A stretch of DNA of 64,000 bases from Parasphingorhabdus sp. (GTDB taxonomy: Bacteria; Pseudomonadota; Alphaproteobacteria; Sphingomonadales; Sphingomonadaceae), in the NCBI GenBank assembly GCA_030373505.1, contig JAUCYS010000001.1:370864-434863 (forward strand), written 5' to 3'. The position numbers and the translations under genes are program-made. Position 1 is the first letter of the stretch; every line of letters begins with the position of its first letter. A model generated the notes under the pieces. The model saw only the letters and a list, made by a program, of their open reading frames with translations, made no database searches and was not told the origin of the DNA. Below are positions 34,094-42,655 of the stretch, piece after piece.

Positions 34094-35272
34094 ATGTCTG
34101 AAGAATTTTACCGCATCAAGCGCCTGCCGCCCTATGTCTTCGCAGAAGTGAACGCGATGAAGGCGGAAGCGCGGGCCCGCGGTGAGGATATTATCGATCT
34201 CGGCATGGGCAATCCGGACGGCATGCCGGCGAAGCATGTGATCGACAAGCTGTGCGAAACGGCCAATGATCCGACGGCGCATCGCTATTCGGCATCCAAG
34301 GGGATCAAGGGTCTGCGCAAGGCACAGGCCGCCTATTACAAGCGTCGCTTTGACGTGGATCTCGATCCGGAGAGCGAGGTCATCGTGACTCTCGGTTCCA
34401 AGGAAGGGCTCGCCAATCTGGCGCAGGCGATCACCGCGCCCGGCGATGTCGTGCTGGCACCCAATCCCTCCTATCCGATCCACACCTTCGGCTTCATCAT
34501 TGCCGGAGCGGCGATCCGCTCAATCCCGGCGGCGCCTGGGCCGGATTTCTTCACACGGCTGGAATATGCAATGAGCTATTCCGTGCCGAAGCCGTCGGTG
34601 CTGGTGATGGGCTATCCGAGCAACCCGACCGCCTATGTCGCCGATCTCGATTTCTACCAGAAGGTCGTTGATTTCGCGCGCGAGCATAAATTGTGGGTAA
34701 TCAGCGATCTCGCCTATGCCGAGATTTATTTTGGCGATACGCCGACGCCCTCGATGCTGCAGATCGACGGGGCGAAGGATTGCGTGGTAGAATTTACCAG
34801 CATGTCCAAGACCTATTCCATGCCCGGCTGGCGGATGGGCTTTGCGGTCGGCAACCAGCAGCTGATCGGCGCACTGACGCGAGTGAAATCCTATCTGGAT
34901 TATGGCGCGTTCACCCCGATCCAGGTCGCCGCAACAGCAGCGCTCAATGGCCCGCAAGACATCATCGAGGAAAATCGCGCGCTCTATAAAAAGCGCCGGG
35001 ACATCATGGTCGAAAGCTTTGGCCGCGCGGGCTGGGATATTCCGGCACCGGAAGCGAGCATGTTCGCCTGGGCCCCGATCCCGGAGCAGTTCAAGCATCT
35101 CGGGTCGATGGAATTTTCCAAGCGGCTGATCGCCGAAGCGGGCGTCGCGGTGGCGCCGGGTCCCGGCTTTGGCGACGAGGGCGAAGGCTTTGTCCGGCTG
35201 GCGCTGGTCGAGAACGAGCAGCGCATCCGTCAGGCAGCGCGCAACATCAAGAAATTCCTCAGCAAGGGCTGA
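34094..35272 (+). CDS. alaC: Class I aminotransferase, AlaC type (alanine transaminase)
   Basis: The 392-aa PLP enzyme begins EEFYRIKRLPPYVFAEVN, the typical AlaC start. It has LGMGNPDGMPA, the cofactor region LGSKEGLANLAQAI, YPSNPTAYVADL, the PLP Lys in TSMSKTYSMPGWRMGFAVGN, and C-terminal VAVAPGPGFGDEGEGFVRLAL. AlaC interconverts pyruvate/glutamate and alanine/2-oxoglutarate. It is monocistronic. Confidence 0.88.
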   Translation: MSEEFYRIKRLPPYVFAEVNAMKAEARARGEDIIDLGMGNPDGMPAKHVIDKLCETANDPTAHRYSASKGIKGLRKAQAAYYKRRFDVDLDPESEVIVTLGSKEGLANLAQAITAPGDVVLAPNPSYPIHTFGFIIAGAAIRSIPAAPGPDFFTRLEYAMSYSVPKPSVLVMGYPSNPTAYVADLDFYQKVVDFAREHKLWVISDLAYAEIYFGDTPTPSMLQIDGAKDCVVEFTSMSKTYSMPGWRMGFAVGNQQLIGALTRVKSYLDYGAFTPIQVAATAALNGPQDIIEENRALYKKRRDIMVESFGRAGWDIPAPEASMFAWAPIPEQFKHLGSMEFSKRLIAEAGVAVAPGPGFGDEGEGFVRLALVENEQRIRQAARNIKKFLSKG

Positions 35273-35289
35273 TCAGTCCAGGAGCTGGA

Positions 35290-35317
35290 GGCTGGCGACC
35301 GAAATGGCGCGCCAGCC
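35290..35317. terminator. Hairpin between convergent alaC and TupA-like gene
   Basis: GGCTGGCG pairs with CGCCAGCC across a 12-base loop in the 51-bp convergent gap. There is no T-run. Confidence 0.35.
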
Positions 35318-35323
35318 CGCCTC

Positions 35324-36211
35324 TCAGGCGGCTTCCGGCTGCCACGGACCAGCATGATATCGGGGCAGCGGGTGGCTGGCCAGTCCGGCCAGCCATAGTG
35401 CGCCAATTGTGCTGTCAAGCTCGCGCGGTTCGAAAGGGTCCAGACCGGAACCGGGATAGAATGTGACTTCGCCGAATTTCGGTTCGCCGGCAATTTCGTA
35501 GAAATCAATCCGCGCGAAAGCAAAATCGGCAGCGACCTTTTCGGCACTGTCCAAAATCCGTGCCAGATGCACCGGGGCGGAAGGAAAATTCTCGTCTTCC
35601 AGCCGGGACACCTGATTCCACTGCCGGTCGAACAAGATCCAACGATGGACGGAATAGCGATCCAGATGGACCTGGATCAGGGCGGCCTCGCCGTTGAACA
35701 CATAGACCTTATAGTCAACGGGCACGATATCATCCGCGCCCAGATAGGGCTCGACAATATAGCTTCGCGGAATGTCCCGATAGGCCCATTCGTCCAGCCA
35801 GAGGCCATAAGGCTTGCGCAACCATTTCGCCGACCGCTTTCGTGCCATCTGCCAGTCGGCCGGATTGTGGCAAATGATATTCTGGTTGCAGCCATGGCTC
35901 GCCTTCAGGATGAAGGGATAGGGCCATGACGGCTGGTCCGGCAGGTCCCGGCCGCTCCAACAGGTCGGAATCATCCAGTGACTGCCCAGTTTCTGCTCGA
36001 CCTGCTGTTTTGCCGCTATCTTGTCGGCCAGGACCGGCATCATCGGATCGCGATCGTGCAGCTTGCGCCACTGGACCAGCTCGGAAAACCGGCGCGGCGT
36101 GAGCAGATCCGGCCATCGGTGATGCCGCCAGAGGTAGAGGACATATATGCGCAAGCGGGCCGAAGGGAGGAGCCAGTGCGGGAGGGAGGGCAGGCGCCGC
36201 AGGTTCATCAC
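35324..36211 (-). CDS. TupA-like ATP-grasp protein
   Basis: The 295-aa protein has an N-terminal segment PRRFSELVQWRKLHDRDPMMPVLADKIAAKQ and the ATP-grasp-like YPFILKASHGCNQNIIC (Lys for ATP binding), SYIVEPYLG and VDYKVYVFNGEAALIQVHLDR, then FAFARIDFYEIAGEPKFGEVTFYPGSG. This pattern is that of TupA-like ATP-grasp proteins from polysaccharide and teichuronopeptide loci, where they add amino acids to glycans. It stands alone here, so its target is unknown. Confidence 0.85.
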   Translation of the reverse strand: MMNLRRLPSLPHWLLPSARLRIYVLYLWRHHRWPDLLTPRRFSELVQWRKLHDRDPMMPVLADKIAAKQQVEQKLGSHWMIPTCWSGRDLPDQPSWPYPFILKASHGCNQNIICHNPADWQMARKRSAKWLRKPYGLWLDEWAYRDIPRSYIVEPYLGADDIVPVDYKVYVFNGEAALIQVHLDRYSVHRWILFDRQWNQVSRLEDENFPSAPVHLARILDSAEKVAADFAFARIDFYEIAGEPKFGEVTFYPGSGLDPFEPRELDSTIGALWLAGLASHPLPRYHAGPWQPEAA

Positions 36212-36437
36212 TGTTCAACGCCTCCTTCGCCCTTCGGGTTCCGGCATTTGCCGTTCCCTGCCGGTACACTTATATTTTGCTGTCCTACAACCATGCTTTT
36301 ATGCCAAGTTGCAGCATGATGTGGAACAACCCGATATATGCGTTTTTCAGGACCTTGGCGCGGCCGATCGCCCCGGTCCGGAATTTAGATTATAACCCTG
36401 TCAAGTTTGTAAAGTTCGTCCAGAAGAGCAGGCACGC

Positions 36438-37128
36438 ATGATCGATCTCTATTTCGCTCCGACCCCAAATGGCTGGAAAATTTCGGTCATGCTCGAGGAG
36501 TGCGGGCTCGACTATGATATCAAATGGGTCAACATCGGGGCGGGCGAGCAATTTGCCCCGGAATTTCTGGCGATCAGCCCCAACAACCGGATTCCGGCGA
36601 TCGTCGACCATGAGCCGGCGGATGGTGGCGAACCGGTGAGCGTGTTCGAAACCGGAGCGATCCTGATCTATCTGGCCGACAAGGCCGAACAGTTTCTGCC
36701 GCACGACCTGCGCGGCCAGATTGCCGCGACCGAATGGCTGATGTGGCAGATTGGCGGGCTGGGGACCGATGATGGGCCAGCATGGCCATTTCAAGCTCTA
36801 CGCGCCGGAGCGGATAGACTACGCCACCGAGCGCTATCGCAAGGAAGTGTTGCGGCTGTTCGGCGTGATGGACCGGCGTCTGGCGGATCATGACTATCTG
36901 GCTGGCGAGGAATACAGCATCGCCGATATCGCCTGCTTCCCTTGGGTTCAAACCTACAAAAGGCAGGAAATCGATCTTGAAGATTTCCCCAATGCGAAGC
37001 GCTGGTACGAAACGCTCAAACAGCGCGAGGGCCTGCGCCGCGGGATGGCGGTCGGCCGCGACAAATTGAATCGCAATCCGCAGGATGACGCGCGGGCGCG
37101 CAAAGTGCTGTTCGGGTTGAAGGAGTAA
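36438..37128 (+). pseudogene. Glutathione S-transferase split by a +1 frameshift
   Basis: The first ORF (36438-36893) carries the thioredoxin-like N-domain (FAPTPNGWKISVMLEECGLDYD, NNRIPAIVDHEP, VFETGAILIYLADKAEQFLP) and reads IGGLG before losing similarity. The second ORF (from 36751, other frame) supplies GPMMGQHGHFKLYAPERI, DHDYLAGEEYSIADIACFPWV and a normal GST C-end. Removing one base in GGGGA at 36761-36765 joins them as GGLGPMMGQHGHF, the usual YfcG/Ure2-type motif. Either a recent inactivating insertion in a G-run or a sequencing error. Intact length would be about 229 aa. Confidence 0.85.
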
Positions 37129-37142
37129 GTGAAACGCGCACT

Positions 37143-37215
37143 GTGCTCCGCACTTGATGCGGAGCTCGGGAGGCAAAGCGCCAGCGGCCAGAGTTCCGCA
37201 TCAAGTGCGGAACAC
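37143..37215. repeat. REP-like inverted repeat (TCCGCACTTGATGCGGA arms)
   Basis: Two 25-bp arms (37143-37167 and 37191-37215) are inverted copies differing at two positions. Each arm is itself a small palindrome, TCCGCA-CTTGA-TGCGGA. It lies between the broken GST and the HCCA isomerase gene. Intergenic repeats of this type are common in sphingomonad genomes. Confidence 0.8.
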
Positions 37216-37240
37216 GGCAATGAACAAAGGGAACTGATAC

Positions 37241-37864
37241 ATGAAAACCGTCGATTTTTACTTCGATCTCTCGTCCCCCTGGACCTGCCTTGCCTTCCAC
37301 AATATCCAGCCGATCATCAAAGAAAATGACGCTGCGATCATCTGGAAGCCATTTCTGGTCGGCGGCGTGTTCAACGCCGTGAATCAAGATGTCTATGCGG
37401 CGCGTGAAAATCCGTACAATCGCAAGGTCGTGCACAGTTTCCGCGTGCTCAAGGACTGGGCGGCGCTGGCCGGCCTGCCAATGAATTTTCCGAGCGAGCA
37501 TCATCCGGTCAAGTCGGTGCACGCGATGCGGCTGTGCTGCGCGCTGGAGGAGGACCAGGCGGCGCTGCACAAGTTCGCCACCGCCGCTTTTCAGGCCTAT
37601 TATGGCGAGCAGCGCAATCTCGACGATCCCGAAGTGCTGATTGCCATCGCCAATCAGGTTGGTCTGGACGGCACGGCTCTCGCCGCGCGGACGCAGGAGC
37701 AGACTATCAAGGACCGGCTTCGCGCCAATACCGAAGAGGCGATTGCGCGGGGGGCTTTTGGCTCGCCTAGCATTTTCGTGCCTTTTGGCGAGGGTGAGAG
37801 AATGTATTTTGGCAATGACCAGTTGCCCCTTGTTAACTGGGCGATTAAACAGAGCAGATTGTAA
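37241..37864 (+). CDS. 2-hydroxychromene-2-carboxylate isomerase-like (DsbA/GST-kappa fold)
   Basis: The 207-aa protein starts VDFYFDLSSPWTCLAFHNI, where the first SSP Ser corresponds to the catalytic Ser of HCCA isomerase and GST-kappa. It continues IIWKPFLVGGVFNAVN, RVLKDWAALAGLPMNFPSEHHPVKS, and ends GAFGSPSIFVPFGEGERMYFGNDQLPLVNWAI. The GSPS and FGNDQL motifs are family hallmarks. In naphthalene-type pathways it needs glutathione, and its neighbour was a GST. Substrate here is unknown. Confidence 0.88.
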   Translation: MKTVDFYFDLSSPWTCLAFHNIQPIIKENDAAIIWKPFLVGGVFNAVNQDVYAARENPYNRKVVHSFRVLKDWAALAGLPMNFPSEHHPVKSVHAMRLCCALEEDQAALHKFATAAFQAYYGEQRNLDDPEVLIAIANQVGLDGTALAARTQEQTIKDRLRANTEEAIARGAFGSPSIFVPFGEGERMYFGNDQLPLVNWAIKQSRL

Positions 37865-37879
37865 CCCCGAATCTTGGCG

Positions 37880-37916
37880 TCCGTTCCTGTCGAGCGCAGT
37901 CGAGACACCGGGGAAC
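37880..37916. repeat. REP-like element with TCGAGCGCAGTCGAGAC core
   Basis: CGTTCCTGTCGAGCGCAGTCGAGACACCGGGG contains a GTCGAGCGCAGTCGAGAC core of the type scattered between sphingomonad genes. It is followed by an imperfect inverse (GCGAAGCGAACGGGG). It sits between the isomerase and the enoyl-CoA hydratase. Confidence 0.5.
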
Positions 37917-37970
37917 CATCAGGCTTCCCGACTTCGCGCGAAGCGAACGGGGAAGAGCAAAGGAAAGAAC

Positions 37971-38795
37971 ATGTCAGAACGCGTCACCATTTCCGTCACC
38001 GACCATATCGCCGATGTCCGGTTCAACCGGCCGGACAAGATGAACGCGCTGGATGCCGAGCAGATCGATGCGATCGTCGAGGCGGGCGAGAAACTGGCGG
38101 CGATGGAAGGCATCAGGGCGATCGTTCTGTCCGGAGAGGGCAGGGCCTTTTGCGCGGGACTCGATATGGGGGCTTTTGCCGCTTCCGCGGCCGCAGCGAC
38201 TGAAGCCAGCAAGGATGGCGAGCAATCGCCCCTTGCCAGTACGCTGACCGAGCGCAGCTTCGGCAATGCCAACAAATATCAGCATATCGTGCTGCTCTGG
38301 CGCAAGCTGAAAGCGCCGGTGATTGCGGCGATTCACGGGCCGTGCATCGGTGGTGGTCTGCAATTTGCCAGCGCTGCGGATATCCGCGTGGTCGCGCCGG
38401 ATGCCAAAATGTCGATCATGGAAATGCGCTGGGGCCTGATCCCCGACATGGGCAGCTTCACCACCTGGCGCAGCTTTGTCCGCGACGATATTCTGCGCGA
38501 GCTGACCTATACCAACCGGATCTTCACCGGCGAGGAAGGTAAGGAGCTGGGTTTCGTTACCCATCTGTCGGAAAATCCCTATGCCAGAGCCATGGAAATT
38601 GCCCGCGAAATCGCCAGCAAGCATCCCCAGGCGGTGCAGATCGCCAAGGATCTGATCAACAGGCTCCCCGATATGAACGAGGACGAAATCCTGATGATGG
38701 AATCGGTCGGACAGGAGAAGGTCAGCCGCACTCCCAACCAGGTCGAGGCGGTGATGGCCTTCATGGAGAAGCGGACCGCGAACTTCACAGATTGA
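37971..38795 (+). CDS. Enoyl-CoA hydratase/crotonase family protein
   Basis: Start at ATG 37971 (MSERVTISVTD; AGGAAAG upstream) gives 274 aa; the track start lies inside the isomerase gene. It has an oxyanion-hole region AIVLSGEGRAFCAGLDMGAFA and the second GPCIGGGLQFASAADIRV with MEMRWGLIPDMGSFTTWRS. The catalytic Glu positions of classical hydratases are not clearly both present (MRWGLIPD follows the MenB/isomerase-like pattern), so hydratase versus isomerase is open. It belongs to the crotonase-family group used in fatty acid and aromatic catabolism. Confidence 0.85.
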   Translation: MSERVTISVTDHIADVRFNRPDKMNALDAEQIDAIVEAGEKLAAMEGIRAIVLSGEGRAFCAGLDMGAFAASAAAATEASKDGEQSPLASTLTERSFGNANKYQHIVLLWRKLKAPVIAAIHGPCIGGGLQFASAADIRVVAPDAKMSIMEMRWGLIPDMGSFTTWRSFVRDDILRELTYTNRIFTGEEGKELGFVTHLSENPYARAMEIAREIASKHPQAVQIAKDLINRLPDMNEDEILMMESVGQEKVSRTPNQVEAVMAFMEKRTANFTD

Positions 38796-38815
38796 ATGGG
38801 GTTTGTAGCTGAACA

Positions 38816-38884
38816 CCGTTCGTCCTGAGCTTGTCGAAGGACCTGTCTAGGCCATAGGCACTTCGACAAACTCAGTGCGAACGG
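38816..38884. repeat. REP-like inverted repeat (TGAGCTTGTCGAAGGAC type)
   Basis: Arms at 38816-38843 (CCGTTCGTCCTGAGCTTGTC...) and 38857-38884 (...CTCAGTGCGAACGG) are imperfect inverse copies in the convergent gap between the crotonase and thioesterase genes. A related pair is at 52259-52316. May also act as a transcription stop. Confidence 0.75.
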
Positions 38885-38903
38885 AGAGATTGACGGGAAG
38901 CGG

Positions 38904-39338
38904 CTAGCCGCTGGTCCGCATCTTCTCCAGCTCATCGACCACCGCCTGGCGGAGAGGCTTGCCCTCGCCATCGGTGCGACACACGATAACGGAATCGCAG
39001 GTGGCGATGCACTGACCATTCTGGAACATCGCCTGCGCGATCACATAGCTGGACGTGCCAATCTTGCTGACGCCCGAGCAGACCGTCACGTCGTCCGGAT
39101 AGTGGCCTTCACGCAGATAGTTGATCGTGATCGCCGCAACCATGCTGCGCTCGTTTCTCGGCCGGTCCGCCCAGGGCCGCAACTCCCGGTTGAGCCGGAC
39201 CCGGGCGCTCTCGAACAGCGCCGCAAAGGCAACATTGTTGAGATGCCGGTTGGGATCAATATCCTGGAACCGCGTCTGCATGACAACGGACACGGGATAA
39301 TTGTCAGCGATCAGCTGCCAGGGTTCGGGACGGGTCAT
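38904..39338 (-). CDS. Acyl-CoA thioesterase, 4-hydroxybenzoyl-CoA thioesterase-like hotdog
   Basis: The 144-aa hotdog-fold protein has VVMQTRFQDIDPNRHLNNVAF (catalytic Asp in the D-x-D-x-N-H-xN loop) followed by FAALFESARVRLNRE and ITINYLREGHYPDDVTVCSGVSKIGTSSY. It is the FadM/YbgC-type single-domain family, which hydrolyses acyl-CoA. It ends 6 bp after the MFS gene on the same strand, so it is probably the second gene of that operon. Confidence 0.87.
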   Translation of the reverse strand: MTRPEPWQLIADNYPVSVVMQTRFQDIDPNRHLNNVAFAALFESARVRLNRELRPWADRPRNERSMVAAITINYLREGHYPDDVTVCSGVSKIGTSSYVIAQAMFQNGQCIATCDSVIVCRTDGEGKPLRQAVVDELEKMRTSG

Positions 39339-39344
39339 ATCCGC

Positions 39345-40763
39345 TCAGCTCATCTTCGCTACAAGGTCTTTCTGCAGCGTCTTGCAGAGATAGATATACA
39401 TGCCGCCGGCCACCAGGAATATGCCGACGATATAGATCATGGCCCAGCGCAAGCCCTCGCCGCTCGCCGTCATGCAGATCCCGGCCTTAGCCGCGCCCAA
39501 GGTAGCGACCAGATCCTCCGGACGCCCCTTGCAGATCTGGCTCGTCAGGTCTGCGGCAAACTGCGAGGCACCAAGATGGCTACTCATCAAGATATCGCTC
39601 AATATTCCCATAGCGAGAGGGCCGCAGCCATAGCCGATGAGATTGACGATGAACAGGAACAGCGCGACTGCCGTCGCTCTCGATTGCGGGCTCGCAACGC
39701 CCTGGCAGATCGTATATTGGGCGCCGAGATAGCCATAATGCAGCACCGCTGCGAACAGCAGCGTTGCCAGCGCAAACGGCACGCTGGCCGTCGTGAAGCC
39801 GATCCAGTAGAGCGGCACGCAGCCGATCAGCATGACGCCCGGCAGCCATGCGACGACATTGGGAAAGCGACCGCTCATCTTCTCGGTCAGATAGCCAGTG
39901 AAGAAGGCGCCAAAAGACGCGGCGAGCCCGAGCGGCACTGCGATCTGCAGCGTCACTTCCGAAATCGACATTTCGTGCACCCGCTGGAAAAAAGCGACCT
40001 GGAAATTGCTGACGCCATAACCGACGAAAGCGACCAGAGCGGCGGCGATCATGTTGATCCAGAAGCTGCGCTTGGCCGACAATTCGCTGATCGTCTCGGC
40101 GATGCCCATCTTGCGCGGTTTGGTTGCCGTCGGCGGATCGGCATAGCCACGGGGCGGTTCCTCGACGGTGAACAGGAAAATAAGGCCGAAAATCACTCCG
40201 GGCACGCCGAGCGCCAGAAACGCTTCGCGCCAGGAAAATAATTCCGTGATCGGTCCGCCAAAGGCGTTGGCCAGAACACCGCCGAGCGTAATGCCCATGG
40301 TGTAAATGGCGATCGCCCGGGCGCGGCTGCGCGGCGGGAAATAGTCGGAGATGATCGAGTTGGCCGCCGGTGTCAGACCGGCTTCCCCGATGCCGACGCC
40401 GATACGGAACACAAGCAGCGCCACGAAGCTGCCGGCAAGGCCGCACATCGCGGTCATCAGCGACCATAATATGACACTGGCGGCGATGATCCGGACGCGG
40501 TTCATGTGTTCCGCGAGACGGGCTATCGGAATACCCATCACCGTATACATCAGGGCAAAGCCAAAGCCGGACAACAGCCCGAACTGCCAGTCCTGCAGCT
40601 TGAATTCCTCGATAATGGGCTGTGCGACCACACCGATAAGGATGCGATCGATGAAGTTCAACGTGTAGAGAAGCATCAGCGAAATGATGACATAGTTCCG
40701 ATAGCCGCCGGACCGATATGCCAGCCCCGTATTTGTCAGGGGCTCTGCCTGTGTTGCGCTCAT
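39345..40763 (-). CDS. MFS transporter, spinster-like (sphingomonad type)
   Basis: Start set at ATG 40763 ([13 protein letters not shown]), with AAAGGAGAGAGC before it; the track start adds 72 non-family residues. It is 472 aa with about 12 TM helices. The first TM has [28 protein letters not shown], the signature of the spinster-like MFS group, followed by [13 protein letters not shown] and [33 protein letters not shown]. An extended periplasmic loop with two Cys ([18 protein letters not shown]) precedes the last helix. Substrate unknown; acid or lipid-like metabolites are typical. Operon with a thioesterase. Confidence 0.88.
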   Translation of the reverse strand: MSATQAEPLTNTGLAYRSGGYRNYVIISLMLLYTLNFIDRILIGVVAQPIIEEFKLQDWQFGLLSGFGFALMYTVMGIPIARLAEHMNRVRIIAASVILWSLMTAMCGLAGSFVALLVFRIGVGIGEAGLTPAANSIISDYFPPRSRARAIAIYTMGITLGGVLANAFGGPITELFSWREAFLALGVPGVIFGLIFLFTVEEPPRGYADPPTATKPRKMGIAETISELSAKRSFWINMIAAALVAFVGYGVSNFQVAFFQRVHEMSISEVTLQIAVPLGLAASFGAFFTGYLTEKMSGRFPNVVAWLPGVMLIGCVPLYWIGFTTASVPFALATLLFAAVLHYGYLGAQYTICQGVASPQSRATAVALFLFIVNLIGYGCGPLAMGILSDILMSSHLGASQFAADLTSQICKGRPEDLVATLGAAKAGICMTASGEGLRWAMIYIVGIFLVAGGMYIYLCKTLQKDLVAKMS

Positions 40764-41065
40764 GCTCTCTCCTTTTTGAGGTTGATGGCCCGAACCTGAC
40801 CGCAAGTCCAGCGGACTTTGCAGCAACGGGGGATGCGGATCATATCCGTGGCACCAGGGCCACAAAAAATCATGGCTTTTCCGAAACGGCGTAGTTCTGC
40901 TAATACAAAGATATATATCAGTCGGGCAACATATGGTGGTCAGGGGGCAGATATGATGTACGGGCCGCGCTTCCGTCAATTTTCGCCAGTTTCATGCTGC
41001 GATTTTCTGCCCGTGTCCGAACGGACAGAAAGTCAGTCCATTCGAGTCGACAGGACTTTCCTGGC
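40764..41065. other. 302-bp divergent promoter region between MFS and HTH regulator
   Basis: Short hairpins GCGGAT-CAT-ATCCGT and GTGGC-N6-GCCAC occur near 40835-40865, and an AT-rich stretch (ATACAAAGATATATATCAG) near 40901-40920 is a possible promoter. No credible gene is seen. Confidence 0.5.
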
Positions 41066-41602
41066 ATGACCGACGCATCTGTTGACAGGCTGAATGAAGG
41101 GCAGCGTGACTGCCTCAGGCTGGTGTTCGCGCATCTGACGTCCAAGGAAATCGCGCGGGAGCTGGGAGTGTCTCCACACACGGTTGATCAGCGGCTGCGC
41201 ACGGCGATGCGTGTTTTAGATGCTGGTTCCCGCTTTGAAGCCGCGCGCATCTTTGCGGCGCTGGATCCCGAACAGGATTATCAACCGTTGATATATCAAG
41301 CGTCGCTTGTTGAGAAAGGCCACGAAAACGGGAATCAGGGCTCGTCATCCCGAAGAACCAGCAGCAAAAAAGCCGACCTCGAGGATGACAGCGCGAATGC
41401 GGCGAGCGGCGGCGCCTTCATAGCTTTGGAGCGATTTGAACCAGGGCACCGTCCGCTTCCCGTTCCGCGTTTCCGCGGCGAGAAAAACCGTCTTGCTGCG
41501 GTCGAGCGTCTCGGATGGATACTGGCTATTGCGATCGGAGCCGCTTTGTCTTTTGGGGGCCTGATATCGGGCCTGGAAGCGTTGTCCCGGCTCAAAGGCT
41601 GA
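41066..41602 (+). CDS. LuxR-type HTH regulator with C-terminal membrane anchor
   Basis: Start at ATG 41066 (MTDASVDRLNEGQRDC), giving 178 aa. The HTH (about 10-62) reads LNEGQRDCLRLVFAHLTSKEIARELGVSPHTVDQRLRTAMRVL, LuxR/GerE type. A polar linker follows and one C-terminal TM (LGWILAIAIGAALSFGGLISGL). There is no receiver domain. A DNA-binding domain tethered to the membrane is unusual for this fold but recurs in Sphingomonadales. It precedes two small genes and the NfrB-like glycosyltransferase, which it may control. Confidence 0.85.
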   Translation: MTDASVDRLNEGQRDCLRLVFAHLTSKEIARELGVSPHTVDQRLRTAMRVLDAGSRFEAARIFAALDPEQDYQPLIYQASLVEKGHENGNQGSSSRRTSSKKADLEDDSANAASGGAFIALERFEPGHRPLPVPRFRGEKNRLAAVERLGWILAIAIGAALSFGGLISGLEALSRLKG

Positions 41603-41703
41603 GCACCGGCTCGGCCAGCCAGCGCCATGGTCTGCTTGTGTGAAGGCCCAGTATTTCACATCGGACAAGGCGGTGTCGGCAGGGCACAGTGGAGAAAGGA
41701 AAA

Positions 41704-42066
41704 ATGATGCGAAGACAGCGACAAGATGCAGCGGAGCATCTGGCAGACAAACTGTTCGCGGCTGAACGGGCCTTGGATGAGGCTATCGGGAAAATGGCCG
41801 ACTTGATCGGACATATGCCGAGGGCACGGATGGCCGCTCATTTATCGGCCGTGGTGGGTCAGGATGCCGTTGCCGAGGCAGCGGAAACTCTCTCGGCAAT
41901 GATCGGGGCGAGAGGGCATCTGGTCGCCACTCATAACCGATTGGCGGACGTCCGCGATCAAATTGGATTGCAGGAGATAGCTCTTGGAAGTGGAGATATG
42001 AAACCATCACTCCAAGCAAAGAAAAGAGCTGAGCAGGTAGTCAACCTGGTCGATGAAGCTGCATAG
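41704..42066 (+). CDS. Small helical protein after the HTH regulator, function unknown
   Basis: 120 aa from ATG 41704 (GGAGAAAGGA in front; GTG 41689 is the longer option). It is all helical with charged heptads (DAAEHLADKLFAAERALDEAIGKMADLIGHM; AETLSAMIGARGHLVATHNRLADVRDQIGL), no signal peptide and no TM. The same kind of gene follows this regulator type in other sphingomonads as far as I recall, so a partner or anti-regulator role is possible. No family named. Confidence 0.65.
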   Translation: MMRRQRQDAAEHLADKLFAAERALDEAIGKMADLIGHMPRARMAAHLSAVVGQDAVAEAAETLSAMIGARGHLVATHNRLADVRDQIGLQEIALGSGDMKPSLQAKKRAEQVVNLVDEAA

Positions 42067-42126
42067 CCGTTCGGGAAGTCAAAAAAGCAAGCTCTGTTAT
42101 TTCTAAATTGGATCAAGGTTAACACA

Positions 42127-42570
42127 GTGATTCTCAACACGATCTGGGGAAATGTCTATTATCTATTCCTATTTGCTTGCTGCGGACATGCAATTTTTAG
42201 GGGCGCCCGCTCGGAATATCTCGGAGCCGCGATCATGATAGCCGGCTCTTTAAGTTCTCTCGCGGTCGGTAAAATATGGGGGACACCATGGGTCAGAATA
42301 GAAGCAGGAATATTCGCGATCGATATCGTCGCTCTTTTCGCGTTAATTTATTTGACCCTGAAATCTGATCGTTTCTGGCCGATGTGGGCGTCTGCTTTTC
42401 AACTGCTAGCGGTAGCGATCCATACAGCGGTTATGATAGCACCCCAAGTAACGCCTTGGGCTTTCGCAACAGGAGCTGTGTTCTGGGCTTACCCCATGCT
42501 GCTCGCGTTGGCGATCGGCTCCCTTGAACATGTAGCGGTCCGGTCGGGACGTAAAATCGAATCCGGATAG
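42127..42570 (+). CDS. Small integral membrane protein, function unknown
   Basis: 147 aa from GTG 42127. Four to five TM helices (NVYYLFLFACCGHAIFRG; YLGAAIMIAGSLSSLAVGKIW; GIFAIDIVALFALIYLTL; ASAFQLLAVAIHTAVMIA; AVFWAYPMLLALAIGSL) cover almost the whole protein. It lies between the small helical protein and the glycosyltransferase gene. No catalytic motif. Confidence 0.7.
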   Translation: MILNTIWGNVYYLFLFACCGHAIFRGARSEYLGAAIMIAGSLSSLAVGKIWGTPWVRIEAGIFAIDIVALFALIYLTLKSDRFWPMWASAFQLLAVAIHTAVMIAPQVTPWAFATGAVFWAYPMLLALAIGSLEHVAVRSGRKIESG

Positions 42571-42655
42571 CGCCCCCTCAAGTCAAAAGTTCCAACACAA
42601 TCATTTCCCAATTTTTTGCAGAAGCCCCGCTTTTGCGAGCCCGTGGAGTATGGTC

